From positions 45,093,901 to 45,157,900 of the forward strand of contig CM037857.1 of the NCBI GenBank assembly GCA_021292105.1: 64,000 nucleotides of DNA. The letters run 5' to 3'. Each line of letters opens with the position of its first letter. Position 1 is the stretch's first letter. This DNA comes from Anadara kagoshimensis. Taxonomy: Eukaryota; Mollusca; Bivalvia; Arcoida; Arcidae. A model generated the notes under the pieces. It was not told the DNA's origin and did no database searches. It saw only the letters and a list, made by a program, of their open reading frames with translations. The position numbers and the translations under genes are program-made. This document shows positions 37,125 through 50,080 of this stretch, one piece after another.

Positions 37125-37370
37125 TTTGAGTGACATTTGTCCATTGCTGTGCGTTTAGGACAACGTGTAAAGAGGGTTCTTAAACGTGCTATGCCTGTCG
37201 TGACACATACAGGGCATCGGTTTTTAATGTTTCTTTGGAAGGACCCCTTGTCTTTCATTTCTAAATGCCGAATGATTGGCGAAAGAACAGTCGTTACCTT
37301 TTTTAAAGTCTCGTTCAGACACCGGCCGCGGTTCGAACCTACAGCAGTCCACATACTAGTCACGTAAACA
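37125..37370 (-). mobile_element. tRNA-derived SINE, diverged
   Basis: On the minus strand it shows a B-box-like GGTTCGAACC in GTAGGTTCGAACCGCGGCCG and body landmarks parallel to the 31.5-kb copy: AACGACTGTTCTTTCGCCAA for the tetranucleotide-rich middle, GAAAGACAAGGGGTCC, and AAGAACCCTCTTTACACG. It is older than the other copies and opposed frames over it are artefacts. Confidence 0.6.
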
Positions 37371-37461
37371 AGACGACGTATTGCATTTGTGATGAATAGA
37401 TAAATGTGTTACACCATCTAAGAATGACTACATTTGTAAAGCCTTGTAAGTGATATTAAGT

Positions 37462-37659
37462 GTAGGGAACAGTTATTGAAGGGTCTGTGTCCGATTGTTG
37501 TTTAGGGAACAGTTGTTGAAGGGCCTGTGTCCGATTTTTGTTTAGGGAACAGTTGTTGAAGGGTCTGTGTCCGATTTTTGTTTAGGGAACAGTTGTTGAA
37601 GGGTCTGTGTCCGATTTTTGTTTAGGGAACCGTTGTTGAAGGGTCCGTGTCCGATTTTT
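37462..37659. repeat. 40-bp minisatellite, about five units
   Basis: The unit TTTAGGGAACAGTTGTTGAA followed by GGGTCTGTGTCCGATTTTTG repeats at 37501, 37541, 37581 and 37621, with a slightly diverged first unit before 37501. Units differ at only a few positions, so the array is young. Confidence 0.95.
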
Positions 37660-37664
37660 CAAAC

Positions 37665-40105
37665 TCCGATAGCAATATGGCAATGAACTGTCCATAAATA
37701 TAATTAAGAACATTTGCACCTTGCCAGTTTTGGTAACTTGTTTTGATCATGATTGAGCATGTCAAATTTCACTTTTAAGTTAATTTTAATCAATTAAAAC
37801 ATCTATATACGTATCTTAATATATCATAAATATCATCTTATCTGATAGATTATTTTTCAATTATCTGTTTCTATTATTTCTTCTTAATAGTGACAATTAT
37901 ATAAATGTCTTATGTCTACCCCCTGAAACAATAACGTTGTCAAACCACCGAGAAAATAGCTCTCATCAAAAATCTCCATTATCGAAAGTACAACTGCAAT
38001 ATATACCTGATTAAAGGTAGGCTTTTTTACACCTGTCTTAAACACCATACCTAAAGTGGTGTTAGGTTACATAAGGATAATTTACGTAATTACTGTAGTA
38101 AGTTTAATGACATGTTTCAGTGAAAATGATAGGGTATCATTGGCAGATATGAAGGATATTTACAGGTGAAAACACACTATTTTACTAACTTGATGAACAT
38201 CAAATAATTGAAATAGGTTATTTTTCCCTTGACTTTTTGCTACTCTACAAGACATTTCTATTGTAATGACATTGATCAAAACGAGTTAAGGGAGATTTTT
38301 AGGCTGATTTTCGAACCCAGGCCGATAAGTGAGGTCTGTTTGATATTAATTAGCTATACCCCCATAGCAGTTTGTTTTAAACATCAAATACATACGGGAA
38401 ATGTCACGCGCATTTATATGACATGCAAAATAGAGCCAGATTGGCTAGTGATGATATCGAATTTGATATACGAAGTAAAGATGTGGAGTAAATTGAAAAC
38501 ATATTGTAATTTAAGAGAAAAACATTGTTTAATTCATTTAATACCAACTCTTTGATGGTAATTAAGAAATTCATTAGGTAGTCCTTAAATGACGGATTAA
38601 ATTAAGTACAAGTACGACGTGAAACCGCAAATTTAAACTGCTGTGTAATACGAACTAATCTCTTTGAAAACTGATAACTATCTCAAATTTGACTTTCATG
38701 CTAAAACACCTAAAATTGTGACAATAATTGAATCTTATTTCTTTCAGCACGTACTAACCCCATCATTAAAATCTGTTGTACAATAGATGTAATCTGTATG
38801 TTTTGTTTAAAAGAAATAAAAGAGCGACGACTAATTGTTTTGTAGAGCAGTGATGACTGCATTTCGTCAGGCATTGGTGTAGACTAAGTACTCATTGACT
38901 TTGAACACTACTTGGGTTAGAGCAATAAAGATTGTTTTAATATGCGGTAATTAAAACAGTTTAAATCGTGACAAGATTGTGAGATAACGAAAAGAAAAAT
39001 GGTATCATTTGGTACGAGTACACACTCTAATGGCCACACTTTTAATGTTTTTAGAACAAATTTCGACAATATTTCATATTTTCATTCAAATTTTAACAAT
39101 TGCGATCGTAACCGGTGTGATTTTATTAAACAAATGCTTTTCATAATGTAAAAGTATCTTCACATTTATTTTCAAAAATATTAATTATTTAATAACTTCA
39201 TTATTTTAAAATATTTTTTTTCAAAACAAAATGATTTATCTTTCATAAATCATTAGAAAAAAAATTTACGACCTACCCCTCCAAATTTTGTTTTATTGCA
39301 ACTTGTTGCAAAAGCACGTTGCAGAACAGAAATACATGCATTATACAATATATTAAAATTACAATTGTTTAAAATACCTAAAAAATTTAATAATTAGTAA
39401 AATAACGTCGTTTCAAATTCAAAAGATGTATTATTTTAAATCAATTACTTGGTGTATAATAATGTCTATAGTGTTAAAATTGACACCATCGCCTTGCTCG
39501 GCAGGTACGAGAAGCTCTACCCTTTTTGTTAAAAATATAATTACATGATGTCTTTAAAGGTTGTAAATAATTAAAACAAATGCATGTATGTAAAATAATT
39601 TATTTTAAAACATTTTTTGTCGAAAAATGTTATCTGTTAGATCGTGCTTGCCACACTTATTAAATTAACGACATTGATGCATTAGTTTTAAATGCAAATA
39701 CAAATGACTTGATGATTGAAAGGTCCGCACTCCCAAAAGAAGCCATGATAGTATACCCTATGTACATGACCTATGACAAGCACAATCTTAGACAGAAATG
39801 TAATAAATGTTGTTTATTTTGCCGAAAAATTGGATAATATTCCAGTACTAAAACCTCTTTTTTTGCATTATAAGTATATTAATAAGAACAAAAAGAAAAC
39901 GAAAACAAAACATTTTTATTGTTAACCAAATATTTAGTAGTCATGAGCAAAATTAACAAACATTCCTCAAAAGTTCCATGACAAATTGCACCTTGCAAAT
40001 AGTACGAATTCAATCAGCTTTTAAAAGCAATTCAAAAGTTATTTGTAATTCGTTTCCGCGATTTTGTAGCAACACGTACATTTTAGATACCGGTGATTGA
40101 ATAGA
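37665..40105. other. Gene-free AT-rich stretch
   Basis: No supported gene. A possible degenerate tRNA-like segment lies at 38285-38370 (separate entry). The 108-codon frame at 38229-38555 overlaps it and shows no family resemblance. Confidence 0.45.
38285..38370 (-). repeat. Degenerate tRNA-like segment (SINE head or tRNA pseudogene)
   Basis: The minus strand reads TATGGGGGTATAGCTAATTA, then GACCTCACTTATCGGCCTGG and GTTCGAAAATC. The order of A-box-like and B-box-like segments fits a tRNA-derived head, but stems are broken and no SINE body was recognised. Confidence 0.35.
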
Positions 40106-40110
40106 TAAAA

Positions 40111-40530
40111 AATGAGTAAATTTCGTGAAAATCACGAGTGACACTGTACAGTTCGTGAAAATAACGAGTGATGATGTTCATTTTATGAAAATCACGAAAA
40201 CAAAACAATACAAAATTGTTCAAACTCTTCTATTTCATTTGTTTTAATTGCTTTATTATTCTGAATGATAAAATGAGTTTGATAGTATGAAATAAATTCT
40301 TCAATATTAAGTGTTTTTCCTTTAAATTTCGTTTGATGATGTGTGATGATGTAAATTTCGTAAGATTGACGAGTGATGAAGTGATGATGTAATTTCGTAA
40401 AAATCAAGAGTGATGATGTATATTTCGTTAAAATCACGAGTGATGAAGTGATGATGTAAATTTCGTGAAAATCACGATTTATGTTGTACGTTTCATGAAA
40501 ATCACGAGTGATAATGTAAATATCGTCATA
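40111..40530. repeat. Satellite-like array of hairpin-forming ~30-bp units, interrupted
   Basis: Units of the type GTGATGATGTAAATTTCGTG plus AAAATCACGA recur irregularly at 40111-40200 and again at 40330-40530. Between them is about 120 bases of unrelated AT-rich sequence. Each good unit contains TCGTGA-AAA-TCACGA, a perfect 6-bp stem with a 3-base loop. Some units carry an extra GTGATGAA insertion. Confidence 0.85.
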
Positions 40531-41875
40531 TATATTTAGAGATGCGTTAACTTAAACAAACGATACTCGAATACAATGATGTAAAAGAAAGCCTGGTGAC
40601 GGAAGATTGATACGCATATACAATACTCGTGTTCCTTGTCTGTATCAGGTTAACACACTATGAGCTGACAATGATCAGTGTCTTAAGCAATTGTTTATAA
40701 GTTAGACAACGGTTTAACAGAAGGTGAAATAACTGTTAATGTCAACCAAAGTGTAGATCGTCAAGAAAAAATCTACACCTGAAAGAAATCTCCTGTTGAA
40801 GCAACTATATATGAATAAAGATTCTAGGTAAATAGTTTCTGAAATAACGATATATTTTATTATTCAGTGATGGTATTGGTCGGCATGTGGTAAGATTTCA
40901 CAAAAACCTTCAAAATATTAATATTTTTCTTGTACAATATAACCATTTGCGATATGTCCTATTTCCTTTTTAAATATTGGATGCTTTTGGTCTTCGTTGG
41001 CACCAATACGGTAAAACTGAACATGAACCTCAGTATATATGCAAATTTAGTCCATCTAAATTTGTTAATCATGGCAGAACTATACAACAAAATTTTAGAC
41101 AATAATAGATCATGAAAAATAAACAAGAAAATATCTTGAACAAACACGTACATTTTTGTGTATTTTAATTTTGGCTGATCCACTTTTAAATTTGCTGCTA
41201 CGGGCCTGCTTACCTGACTGTCACAAACAATACAAGATTATCCAAGATTACGCTACAAAAACATCAAGTTTATCAGTATTTTAATGTCTTATTGTTTCAT
41301 TAGGTCCTACACTAAAGTTATTTTTATCGAAGTAGTAGCAAACTTTGTCAAAGGATTGTGCTTTTCAAAATGACACATAAATTTACAGAATATTTGAAAA
41401 ATTAACATAACTTACTACATTGAAGTTAAATCTGGGTTGAGGAAAATTGTGAAACTATTATCACCTCGTACAGTCAAAACAGTTTTAATGCTAAGGCGTC
41501 ATTTTACTCTTCGTCCTACCATATACAAGTAAATACAAGACATTTACTAAGTTGACGTGATTGATTGGCAGAACGCACATGTTGTGGAAACCCAACACGA
41601 GTAACTAGTGATAGTATTACCAGGAAAATGCCCTATCTATTTGTTATATGTAAGTGGTCACTCTATATGTTAAATTGACCAATCATATTATTTAAGTCTC
41701 TATACTTATCCCTGGAGATGACCGTTGAGTGATTTAAGATCTTTGATAAGTATACAGGAATTTTACGGTCAGTTGATGAGGATTGAACAATAAATTATCA
41801 ATAAGAAATTCATACAAAGCATGCATAAGGAAAGGGCTATTGGAACAAAATATATACTAGTATATAGAATGTGTT
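40531..41875. other. Gene-free stretch
   Basis: No supported gene or repeat recognised; small frames here overlap each other and lack start or splice context. Confidence 0.4.
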
Positions 41876-41877
41876 TA

Positions 41878-42150
41878 TGACCGTCATCACAGTATTGTTG
41901 AAACGTTTAATGTCTCTGTGTCCAGGATTGCCCTGGGTATATTTGACGTCTCATAGTTCCATGTTCCTTTCACATAATATTGATTACACACATGTGTAGC
42001 TAGCTACACAGGAGGTGCTTACCCTTCCGGAGCACCCGGCCTCACTTCCCTGGTGGAAGTTCACGTGTCTTACCTGACTTGTTAGTTCCAAAGCTTTTAC
42101 TTTGCTTCTGGATTGTGATTCGGACATGGATTAGTATGTTTGTTTTTGAT
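41878..42150 (-). repeat. Rep-A dispersed repeat, well preserved, left arm of an inverted pair
   Basis: In reverse it carries GACCGTCATCACAGTATTGT, TGTCCAGGATTGCCCTGGG, TGTAGCTAGCTACACAGGAG, CCGGCCTCACTTCCCTGGTG, GGATTGTGATTCGGACATGG and TAGTATGTTTG. It begins in the middle of the element and ends at its left terminus. It faces away from the copy at 42285-42815 with about 135 bases between the two left termini. Confidence 0.8.
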
Positions 42151-42284
42151 TACGTTACAAGACACAGAATCTGGGATATGTTATTAGTATCAGATTCTAA
42201 TATTTCAAATATAAGATAGATCTGATATTTTCCCAACATGAGTCTATTAAGTTTTACATTGTCTTGATTCATTTTTATCAAAAT

Positions 42285-42815
42285 AATCAAAAACAAACAT
42301 ACCAATCCATATCCAATTTACAATTCTGAAACAAATTAAAAAAAAATTAAGTTCAACTCATGAACTTCTACTAGGAAAGTGTGGCCCAGTGCTTTTGGAA
42401 TGTTAAGCACCTCCTCAACGAACGCCACACGTGTATTAAAATTTAGAACGAAAGCAAAATGGAACATGAACGTCAAATATAACCACGGCAATCCTGGACA
42501 CGGAGACATCATACTTATCAACAATATTCTGATGACGGTCAAAATAGTTTTGAGGGCCTTGTTAAATTTAGGCTTTCAATATCCTTGCGTCGACAATTTA
42601 TTTGTAAGCAGTCTGCTTCTTTGTATAAAGTTTCAATAATGGGAACAAGCTGAACCATAGCGTATTTAATGCGAAATAAATACATCATGAACACAGGAGA
42701 AACAGGTAGATTGTTGCGTAGAAAAGGATAGTTGGCAATAGAAAAATTGAAGCCATCACGTTTGTCATACAACTTCAAGTAAAAACTTGTGATGGCGTTA
42801 TAATTAATGTAGAAG
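42285..42815 (+). repeat. Rep-A dispersed repeat, longest copy
   Basis: It starts AAAAACAAACATACCAATCC and passes the family landmarks through GCAGTCTGCTTCTTTGTATA. It then continues with AATGGGAACAAGCTGAACCA, GTAGAAAAGGATAGTTGGCA, AAAATTGAAGCCATCACG and TTGTCATACAACTTCAAG. The extension past the usual end is shared with the copy at 55005-55345, so the true element is at least ~530 bp. Confidence 0.8.
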
Positions 42816-42889
42816 TCTAAATATGACACATACCTCTTTACATTATATTGTCAAAAATATAATATTGTAATCAATTTACTGATATTTAA

Positions 42890-43075
42890 AATCTGAAATT
42901 CCACAAAAACAAAGGCAAAGTATTTCTTAGCTAAATTTGGTTTAATATATTTTGGTTCTTTGGATATTTGTTCAACATCTTGAAAAAAAATTTGGTTCAC
43001 AATTTTGGCTCAAGCATTACTGATATGAGGAAATGTAATCTGAAACGACCGTCTAGTGCTGTAAAATTAAAACTA
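42890..43075 (-). repeat. Rep-B dispersed repeat
   Basis: In reverse it matches the 18.2-kb copy: GTCTAGTGCTGTAAAATT at the end, TTGGATATTTGTTCAACATC, TTTGGTTCACAATTTTGGCT, GCATTACTGATATGAGGAAA. It directly follows the long Rep-A copy. Confidence 0.75.
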
Positions 43076-43079
43076 CAGT

Positions 43080-44220
43080 AGTATCATATGTAATACAACC
43101 TTAACAAGTTCAAATAGTATCAAAATGGACTTGAAACCAATTTTATCCAACGCACGGACAAACAGGCTTAACCATATAAGCTGCTAAAACAAAAATTCTA
43201 ATCAATGTCACGGAAATTGGTTATCAAACTCACTTTTCTCAAACATAATGATCTTATTTAGTTTCATGTGATGTTTTCTCCCACCTGTATCCTCATGTAA
43301 TTAATTGATAATTATTTCTTAAAACATAATCCCATGTAAATCAAGTACCTGTGTGACATACAAAATGTCTTTAATGGGACTATATGGATGGCTTCTTGTT
43401 CGTGTTTATTCGTTCAAGAAAAAATCGACGATTTTCAGGCTAATTTCACACAACCAAATTCGTTATCAAATTTCAAAATCTGAAAATCAGTGGGTGGCCA
43501 TCGATAAAAATTCTGATAATTCTATTAGTATTGTTTGAAAATCTATTATCAACCACAGTAAACAATTTAGCGGTACCCAATATAGGCAGCTTAATTCAAT
43601 TAACCTGTAGTATGAATCACTTTTTCTACACTGTCGAAAAATAATACGATCTTCTTTAGTCAAAGGTTGAGTCATGTCCTTGAGTTTTATCTTAAAAAGA
43701 AATTTTTGAAAAAAATCAAAAACAATAAATAATAAGAACCGCATGCAGTTTTTAATGGTAGAGAGATTTGGAGCTTAAAACATGCACTTGTCATCAGCCA
43801 CAGCAACGAAGACATGATACAAGAAGCATCAAAATCAAGACATACATAAATTAGCAAAAACATAAAGGCAAACATATATTGGAATTACTTTATATACTTC
43901 AACCAACTTAAGATATTGTGACTAGTAATAAGTGAAATACACTTGACTAGAACATGTAAAATGAAAGACCCTATTTGTTCCATTAATCAATCGTGATGTG
44001 TTCCAACCTTGGAACAATAGACGAAACATTGAATGATGAATACTTGTTTGGAAACTAATTCTTAAAGTTTACAAACATAACAAAAAAGTCAAAAAATTCA
44101 ACGTGTGTTTTTTTATATTCATTGAACGTGTTGAATAAATTTTTATACAAATTCTCTGGTATAAGTTGCATACACATTCATTGGTTAAGTTAAATCAATG
44201 AAATATTAAATGAACACGAA
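43080..44220. other. Gene-free AT-rich stretch
   Basis: No supported gene or repeat recognised. Confidence 0.4.
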
Positions 44221-44224
44221 TTAA

Positions 44225-44630
44225 TAAAAACATACATACCAACCCATGTTCAAATTACAATCCCAAAGCTAAGAAAACATTTGTAACTGACAAATTCGGT
44301 TAAACACAAGAATGTCTACCATGGAAGTGAGACTGGGTGCTCCGGAAAGGTAAGAATCCCCCATTTAGCTAGCTACACCCGCCACGTGTGTAATCAAAAT
44401 TTAGTGAGAAGACCAAGGTACTATGGTCGTCAAATATATCCAGGGGAATCCTGGACACAGAGACATCATACTAATCGACGGTACTGCTGAGATTACGGCC
44501 ATAAAACTTGTTTGAGGGCTCTGATGAACATAGGCTTGCAATATTACTGGGTCAACAATTTATATATACGCAGCTTGATTCGTTGTATAAAGTTCCCGTA
44601 GTGGAAACAAGCTCCAATTTAACAAATTAT
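44225..44630 (+). repeat. Rep-A dispersed repeat, near full-length
   Basis: Landmarks in order: ACATACATACCAACCCATGT, GTAACTGACAAATTCGGTTA, CTACCATGGAAGTGAGACTG, TTTAGCTAGCTACACCCGCC, GGGGAATCCTGGACACAGAG, TGAACATAGGCTTGCAATAT, TATACGCAGCTTGATTCGTT and GTGGAAACAAGCTCCAATTT. Confidence 0.8.
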
Positions 44631-44634
44631 TATT

Positions 44635-46655
44635 TTAGTTCATTATATTTATTCATTTTTTTATTAATCCTGAAATTCATTCCATCAATTTAATATTATA
44701 TAAACACGAATTTACAAATTATTGTATTTCTTTTTTTAGGTTTTGAAAAGTTTTATGTTTTATGTAGTGAAATGTTTGTTCCTGTGTATATAGGGAAATA
44801 GTCAGCAAATACACACTAGACGGAAATGACGTCATTCTATGTTGTAACAATAAGACGACGTCAGTTACTAAGAAGATTACAGTGATATAATTATATTACA
44901 ACATTTAGGGAGTTTCCAAAAACGTACGAATATTTCATTTTGCTGATAATTTCGGTGGACGTTATTTCAGAGTAAATCTGGCATATGAAGACACACAGTC
45001 CTGTGGTTTATCAATTACTTTGTTGACCACTGGCAGCTGGTCACTCTCTTTGCTTTTTATTAACTTTGACAAATTGTCTTAAATGTTTCTTTAATTAAGT
45101 TTGACAAACTGGCATGTCAAAACATAACGACATTATCAAGTATCATATCATCACCTCCTTTCCGCATCCTGTTGTCATTACACAGTACATTGCACATAAA
45201 TGCATTGACTGTATGTAAAATGCCATTTATTATTTATCTTTCTTTCTCTTTTTCTTTGCTTTTAATAATTTTTTCTTTGAAATTTTAAAATAAAAATAAA
45301 AATTTGTTTTCTGTGGGTTTTGTAAAGGATTTATTTTTAGGGGAATGTCAAAATCCTTTCACAATGATCACCAGTTACAAATTGATATTGCCAACCATTC
45401 AACGTTTAAAATACGAACATAACTCATTACCGAAAACCAAAGTCTATTTCATAATGTGTCTCGGTCTAAAACAAAAATTTTTTTTCACGTAATTATCGTT
45501 TTAAATTCAACCTCTGCTTCTGGTCACATACCGCAATATGGCCCGTTTTCCTGTGAATTGTTTATTAATTTATGTACGAAGTTCGTTGTTTATGTAACAT
45601 GTAAACAGCTTTAATGACGTCATTTCAATTATTCTAAGGATAATACCAAATTAGTAGTTGCAAATGACTGATTTTAATTTCTGTAAATACACTGGGTTTA
45701 AAGCGGTAATCTTTAAACGATATTTTGATATGTAATAAACAAACGAAAATTATAGTACAACTACTGGAATTGAAATATTGATATTAAATGAGAGGAACCA
45801 TGTCTAAAACATCAAATACTACATTCATTATAACACAGAATTTGCATCTTTATAGAAAATGGTTTGCGGGAAACTAAATGAATTAAAACAGACAAGCTGT
45901 TGAAAAAACCTGTATGTACATGTTATTTGTACATAACTAGAATTCAATATCTATCCAAAATCATAATTTTTAAAATATAAATTTTAGATGTAAGCACTAA
46001 TGACTGCGATAATGATAATAATGTCAAAGGTCAATTTTTATGATTTTGGGACGGCTCCATTACGTCAATTATTTGGTCATAGTTCAGATCTCTCATACAG
46101 GTCCAGTGCAGCATAACATGTTTATCACCTCATTATTATCCTCCATTACATCAATTAAAATTCTATCTACCATCAACATGTGTAGCTAACAACGCATAGC
46201 TGATTTATACCCCGCACCCCCTCCCTTCAGACAATGAACACATTTCTGCAGCCATCATCATTTTCATAACGTAACCCAGACGTAATTTTAACTAACCCAA
46301 TGTCAAGATCATTTGTGCTTGATTGCAACATCAAAAGTGAACAAATTATTTTAATATTTAAACAAATAAAAATAATGTTACTGAAGTCACACGTAAAAAT
46401 AGAATTTTCGCGAGCCACATAAACTAGGGAATGGTGGAAGCCATCAAGAAAATGTTACAAAATCGACCAGAATGTACATGGAAGTCGCCGGATAATTGAC
46501 ACCGGTTATAAAAAATAACATAATGGCAAATATGATATTCAGGTTTATGTACTTGGGTGCTGTAACCATTGTATATACACTCAGTGACCCTTCATTGTGT
46601 ACATTAATTATTGATGCATAATCCTTTCATTATCGATTTTGATTTCATAAAAGGG
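44635..46655. other. Gene-free AT-rich stretch
   Basis: No supported gene. Two perfect TGACGTCA palindromes lie at 44827 and 45615, with further partial GACGTCA sites near 44860. Confidence 0.45.
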
Positions 46656-46659
46656 GTAT

Positions 46660-46825
46660 AGCTAGCTAAACAGGAAGGTCTTACCCTTTCGAAACACCCG
46701 TTCTCACTTTGAAGTTCACGTGTTACAAAGTAAACTTGCCAGTTTTCAAACCCTTTAAGTTTTTTATATTTTGCTTTAGGGATTTTAATATAAACATGGG
46801 CACTTATGTTTTTGTTTCATTAAAA
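46660..46825 (-). repeat. Rep-A left half, diverged
   Basis: In reverse: TATAGCTAGCTAAACAGGAA, CCTTTCGAAACACCCGTTCT, CACTTTGAAGTTCACGTGTT and the terminal AACATGGGCACTTATGTTTT. Confidence 0.6.
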
Positions 46826-49149
46826 TACCTTTAACCAAAGGTGAACCAGATATATAGCATGTGTACATTCTTCATTAACGTTCGAAAACCTTTGTTTATT
46901 TTTATTTATTTTTTTTTTCAAAGAAAATTACATTCAAAAATGTAAATGTTTTACTGCAAATGAACATGTTATTGAACTTATGTTGAACATCGTACAGTGT
47001 AGTAAACACCTGCAGGTAATTATTGACGTTAAAGTACTACAAAAGAAAGCGAATGTTTGTCATTCAGTTAATCTGATTACCTCTAAACAAATTATAATTC
47101 AATAATATGTTCATTAAATTGCTAAGTAAATGCACTCGATACCATTTACAAAATATTAATTTCGCACAAGGGTCACATAATCAGTGTATTTATCTCGGAT
47201 AAGGAACATATCAATTCTTATAGATGTTAAATTGTGATAATCATTAATTAAATTACATGACGTATTAGTGACATGTGCAGGTATGAAATGTTCCTTTTAA
47301 AGTGACAAATATATCAAAAATTATCATACTTGATCAGACTTTCAATTCAAAATAAATACAAATTGATTTCAACTATAAGAGATAAACATCACATCTGTAC
47401 GATTTATCACACAATTAATCATCAACCCAAGTTCAAGTATGGCCATAGTATATTCAAAATAATTCTAAGTTTCTAAGGACAGTCGCTACCCGTTAGATTC
47501 GCTGATGAACCGAAATACATGTAGACTGTTGTTTATCATGAAATATAAATATAAAGTTCCTACGTAATAGGTATACCCAAGCTCCAACACCAATGTAATT
47601 TAATGGAGGAATGTGAAATTTTACTTAAAGATTATTTAAACATAATTTACCAGGTTTTCAAAGTTTATGGGTTTCTTTTGGGGTTTTGATTTAAAAATTG
47701 AATGATATGCATATCTTATGGATGTCCGTTATTTAACTTTCAAAAAATCTTACATTTAAAGCACAAAGGCAGATTGCCAAAAGCTTCTAGCACTAACTTA
47801 TAGACAATCTTAAGAAGAAAGGTAAAAGTCGGTACTGTAAATATACAAACAAAGCCCAAAGAATATGCCACAACAACTAAATCTGCGAAAGAAGAACATC
47901 CTGTTACAAATACACAAATAAGAAATTCAATATTTATTGAAATGGCAGCGTAGAAAGCGTATTGCAATTAGTGCTTTTAATTGTGTCATGTTTTTGGTTG
48001 TATTGGTTGTTGCCAACTACGTGTTTTTCAATTGCAATTTTCTTTCTTCTATTTCAATAATAACCATTTAAAAGTATATATATATATACTGACAATAAAC
48101 AATAGGTAGCAGAGGCACATTTTTATTAAAGCTTTTATTTATCAAAATATATCAGCATACAAAACTCTTGAATACATTGTTTAATCAGATTAAAACGAAA
48201 ACAATATCATGAATATATTGTAACCAGTAATCAGGTAACGTTAATAATTCGTATATAATCACAACAAAACAGATAAACTTTAGTATTATCCACAACAAAA
48301 TTTGATACCAGGCGAATATATTTTTTTACAAATGTAAATAATTTACTATAATTCTTTAAAAACTATCCTCACCGAGGATGTCATTTATATAACAGTAACT
48401 CGTGTATATATATAATCTTGCTTAATTAAAAGGTTTCTGAAGTTCAACATTGGATTTACCTAAAATTTCTTCAACAAAGTACGAAAATCAACAAAACAAA
48501 TCTCAAATATAGTTTAAAGCTAAATCTGCAAAAATAAACAAAGCAGGTATTATTTAAAGTATCACAAAACATGACAATTTCAAAAGTAAGAAACTGATGT
48601 AAAAAGGGAACCAACATTGACAATAATCAAGTTCCTATTGTGTTTTGTTGTCTGCATATGAAATAAGCAAGATTAATATTCAAAACATCAACAGCAAATT
48701 CAAAATAGAATTGAGTTATTAAATATTAATCATGCATGGAGTTTGAAAATGAAGCATCTTTTGCTTTTATGATTATGATTTGACTATGGCCTAGATAATA
48801 GTGTTTTGATAGTTTATAGACTATAAGGCACATTTTAATATGTATGAACAAATGCTGTTTCCTTTTAAAGACTCTAAAGTTTCTAAACAAAAATGTTGCT
48901 ACAAAGTAACATGTTGGATTTCTCGTCTCCGATGACAGGAAGTATTTACTTATAGAAAGTTTATTTTTTTCAATAAAAATTGATAGATTTGTATAGCTGC
49001 TGAAGGTATCCAAATAAAAGTTTCTTATTTACATTGTAATTAAAATCTTTATCGTACCAAACTGAATATGTCACGCTAAATTGAAATTATTTAATTTCAA
49101 ACAATTTGACAAATATTAATCAGAAACATGTTTTACATGCAATGAAATA

Positions 49150-49250
49150 CGAATTCCTCACAGAGAAATTACAAAAAACCCTGTGCTAAGGATTCAAACC
49201 AGGTCTATGTGACCTTAATGAATTAAGCATCAGCATTAAAACACTATTGC
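49150..49250 (-). repeat. Possible degenerate tRNA-derived SINE head
   Basis: On the minus strand a B-box-like GGTTTGAATCC (from CCTGGTTTGAATCCTTAGCA) is preceded by TTCATTAAGGTCACATAGA. The A box is weak and no body homologue occurs elsewhere in the window. Confidence 0.3.
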
Positions 49251-49999
49251 AGTTACTAGATAACAAAAGAAAAAATATATGAATCAACATCAATAAAATT
49301 TAATATAGAATTCTTCAACAAGTAGAAGAGATAGAAATTTTTAAAAATTTATGATGAAAGCTCAAATGCAAAACAATTCGTATTTAAAATCACATCGGGC
49401 AATCAAATTAAAGTTAAAACACAAAATATTATGCAATCAACAATTCCTCTTATATCAAATGACCCTGCTCTATATTTTTTCAGATGTACAGTATCACAAA
49501 GAAATAGATATACTTTTTAATTTATACAATATTATTTTATTGTTAATTTTCATAAAATGAGCAATCTTCATCTGTTTGAAAAATGTCAGACCAAACTTGT
49601 ATCCACAATATTGTAACCAAGTTGTTCTTTTTCTAATATTTGACCTAATGACCTACTTATTGACTAACATTAAAAATGTACACTCTTTATTTAGCTTTTG
49701 TAATGAAGATTAGTCTGAGCAAGACTGGTTGAGATTTAGTTAAAATTATTTCAAAGTTAAAAATTGTTTCAAAAGTGTTAACAGTTTTTATATAACTTGA
49801 CTTATTCATTAACCCAAAATTACCCAAATTTGACCTTCACTGGTTTGGTCAAGAGTCACAATGGTCAAATTTGATGTAGATTAGATAAAAACTGAAATTA
49901 GAGTGTAAACAATTTCGGTTTTAATCACGATAGACAAAGATTGCTAAAACATTTGGTACATTGAGAAAAACATTTTTTTAAGAAAATGATTAAGATTTC

Positions 50000-50080
50000 T
50001 TGACAAGCTTAGATTTGATTAAGGTTCCTTGACTAGAGCTTGTGGGTTCACAACCAAGCTATGATTGTCTAAGCTTGAGC
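50000..50080. repeat. 10-bp inverted repeat
   Basis: CAAGCTTAGA and its exact complement TCTAAGCTTG lie about 55-60 bases apart with further partial pairing (GCTTG...CAAGC) between. It may be a small MITE core or chance. Confidence 0.35.

Noticed and set aside
37462-37659. CRISPR-like array of regularly spaced repeats
   Set aside because: The repeats are contiguous 40-bp tandem units without unique spacers, and the genome is eukaryotic.
38229-38555. 108-codon plus-strand frame
   Set aside because: It starts at a TTG-type codon, overlaps a tRNA-like relic on the other strand and resembles no family.
42379-42829. Plus- and minus-strand frames of 68-96 codons, and similar ones at 12.9-13.4, 33.6-33.8, 54.5 and 55.1 kb
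   Set aside because: They lie in Rep-A copies and their reading frames are not conserved among copies, so Rep-A is treated as non-coding.
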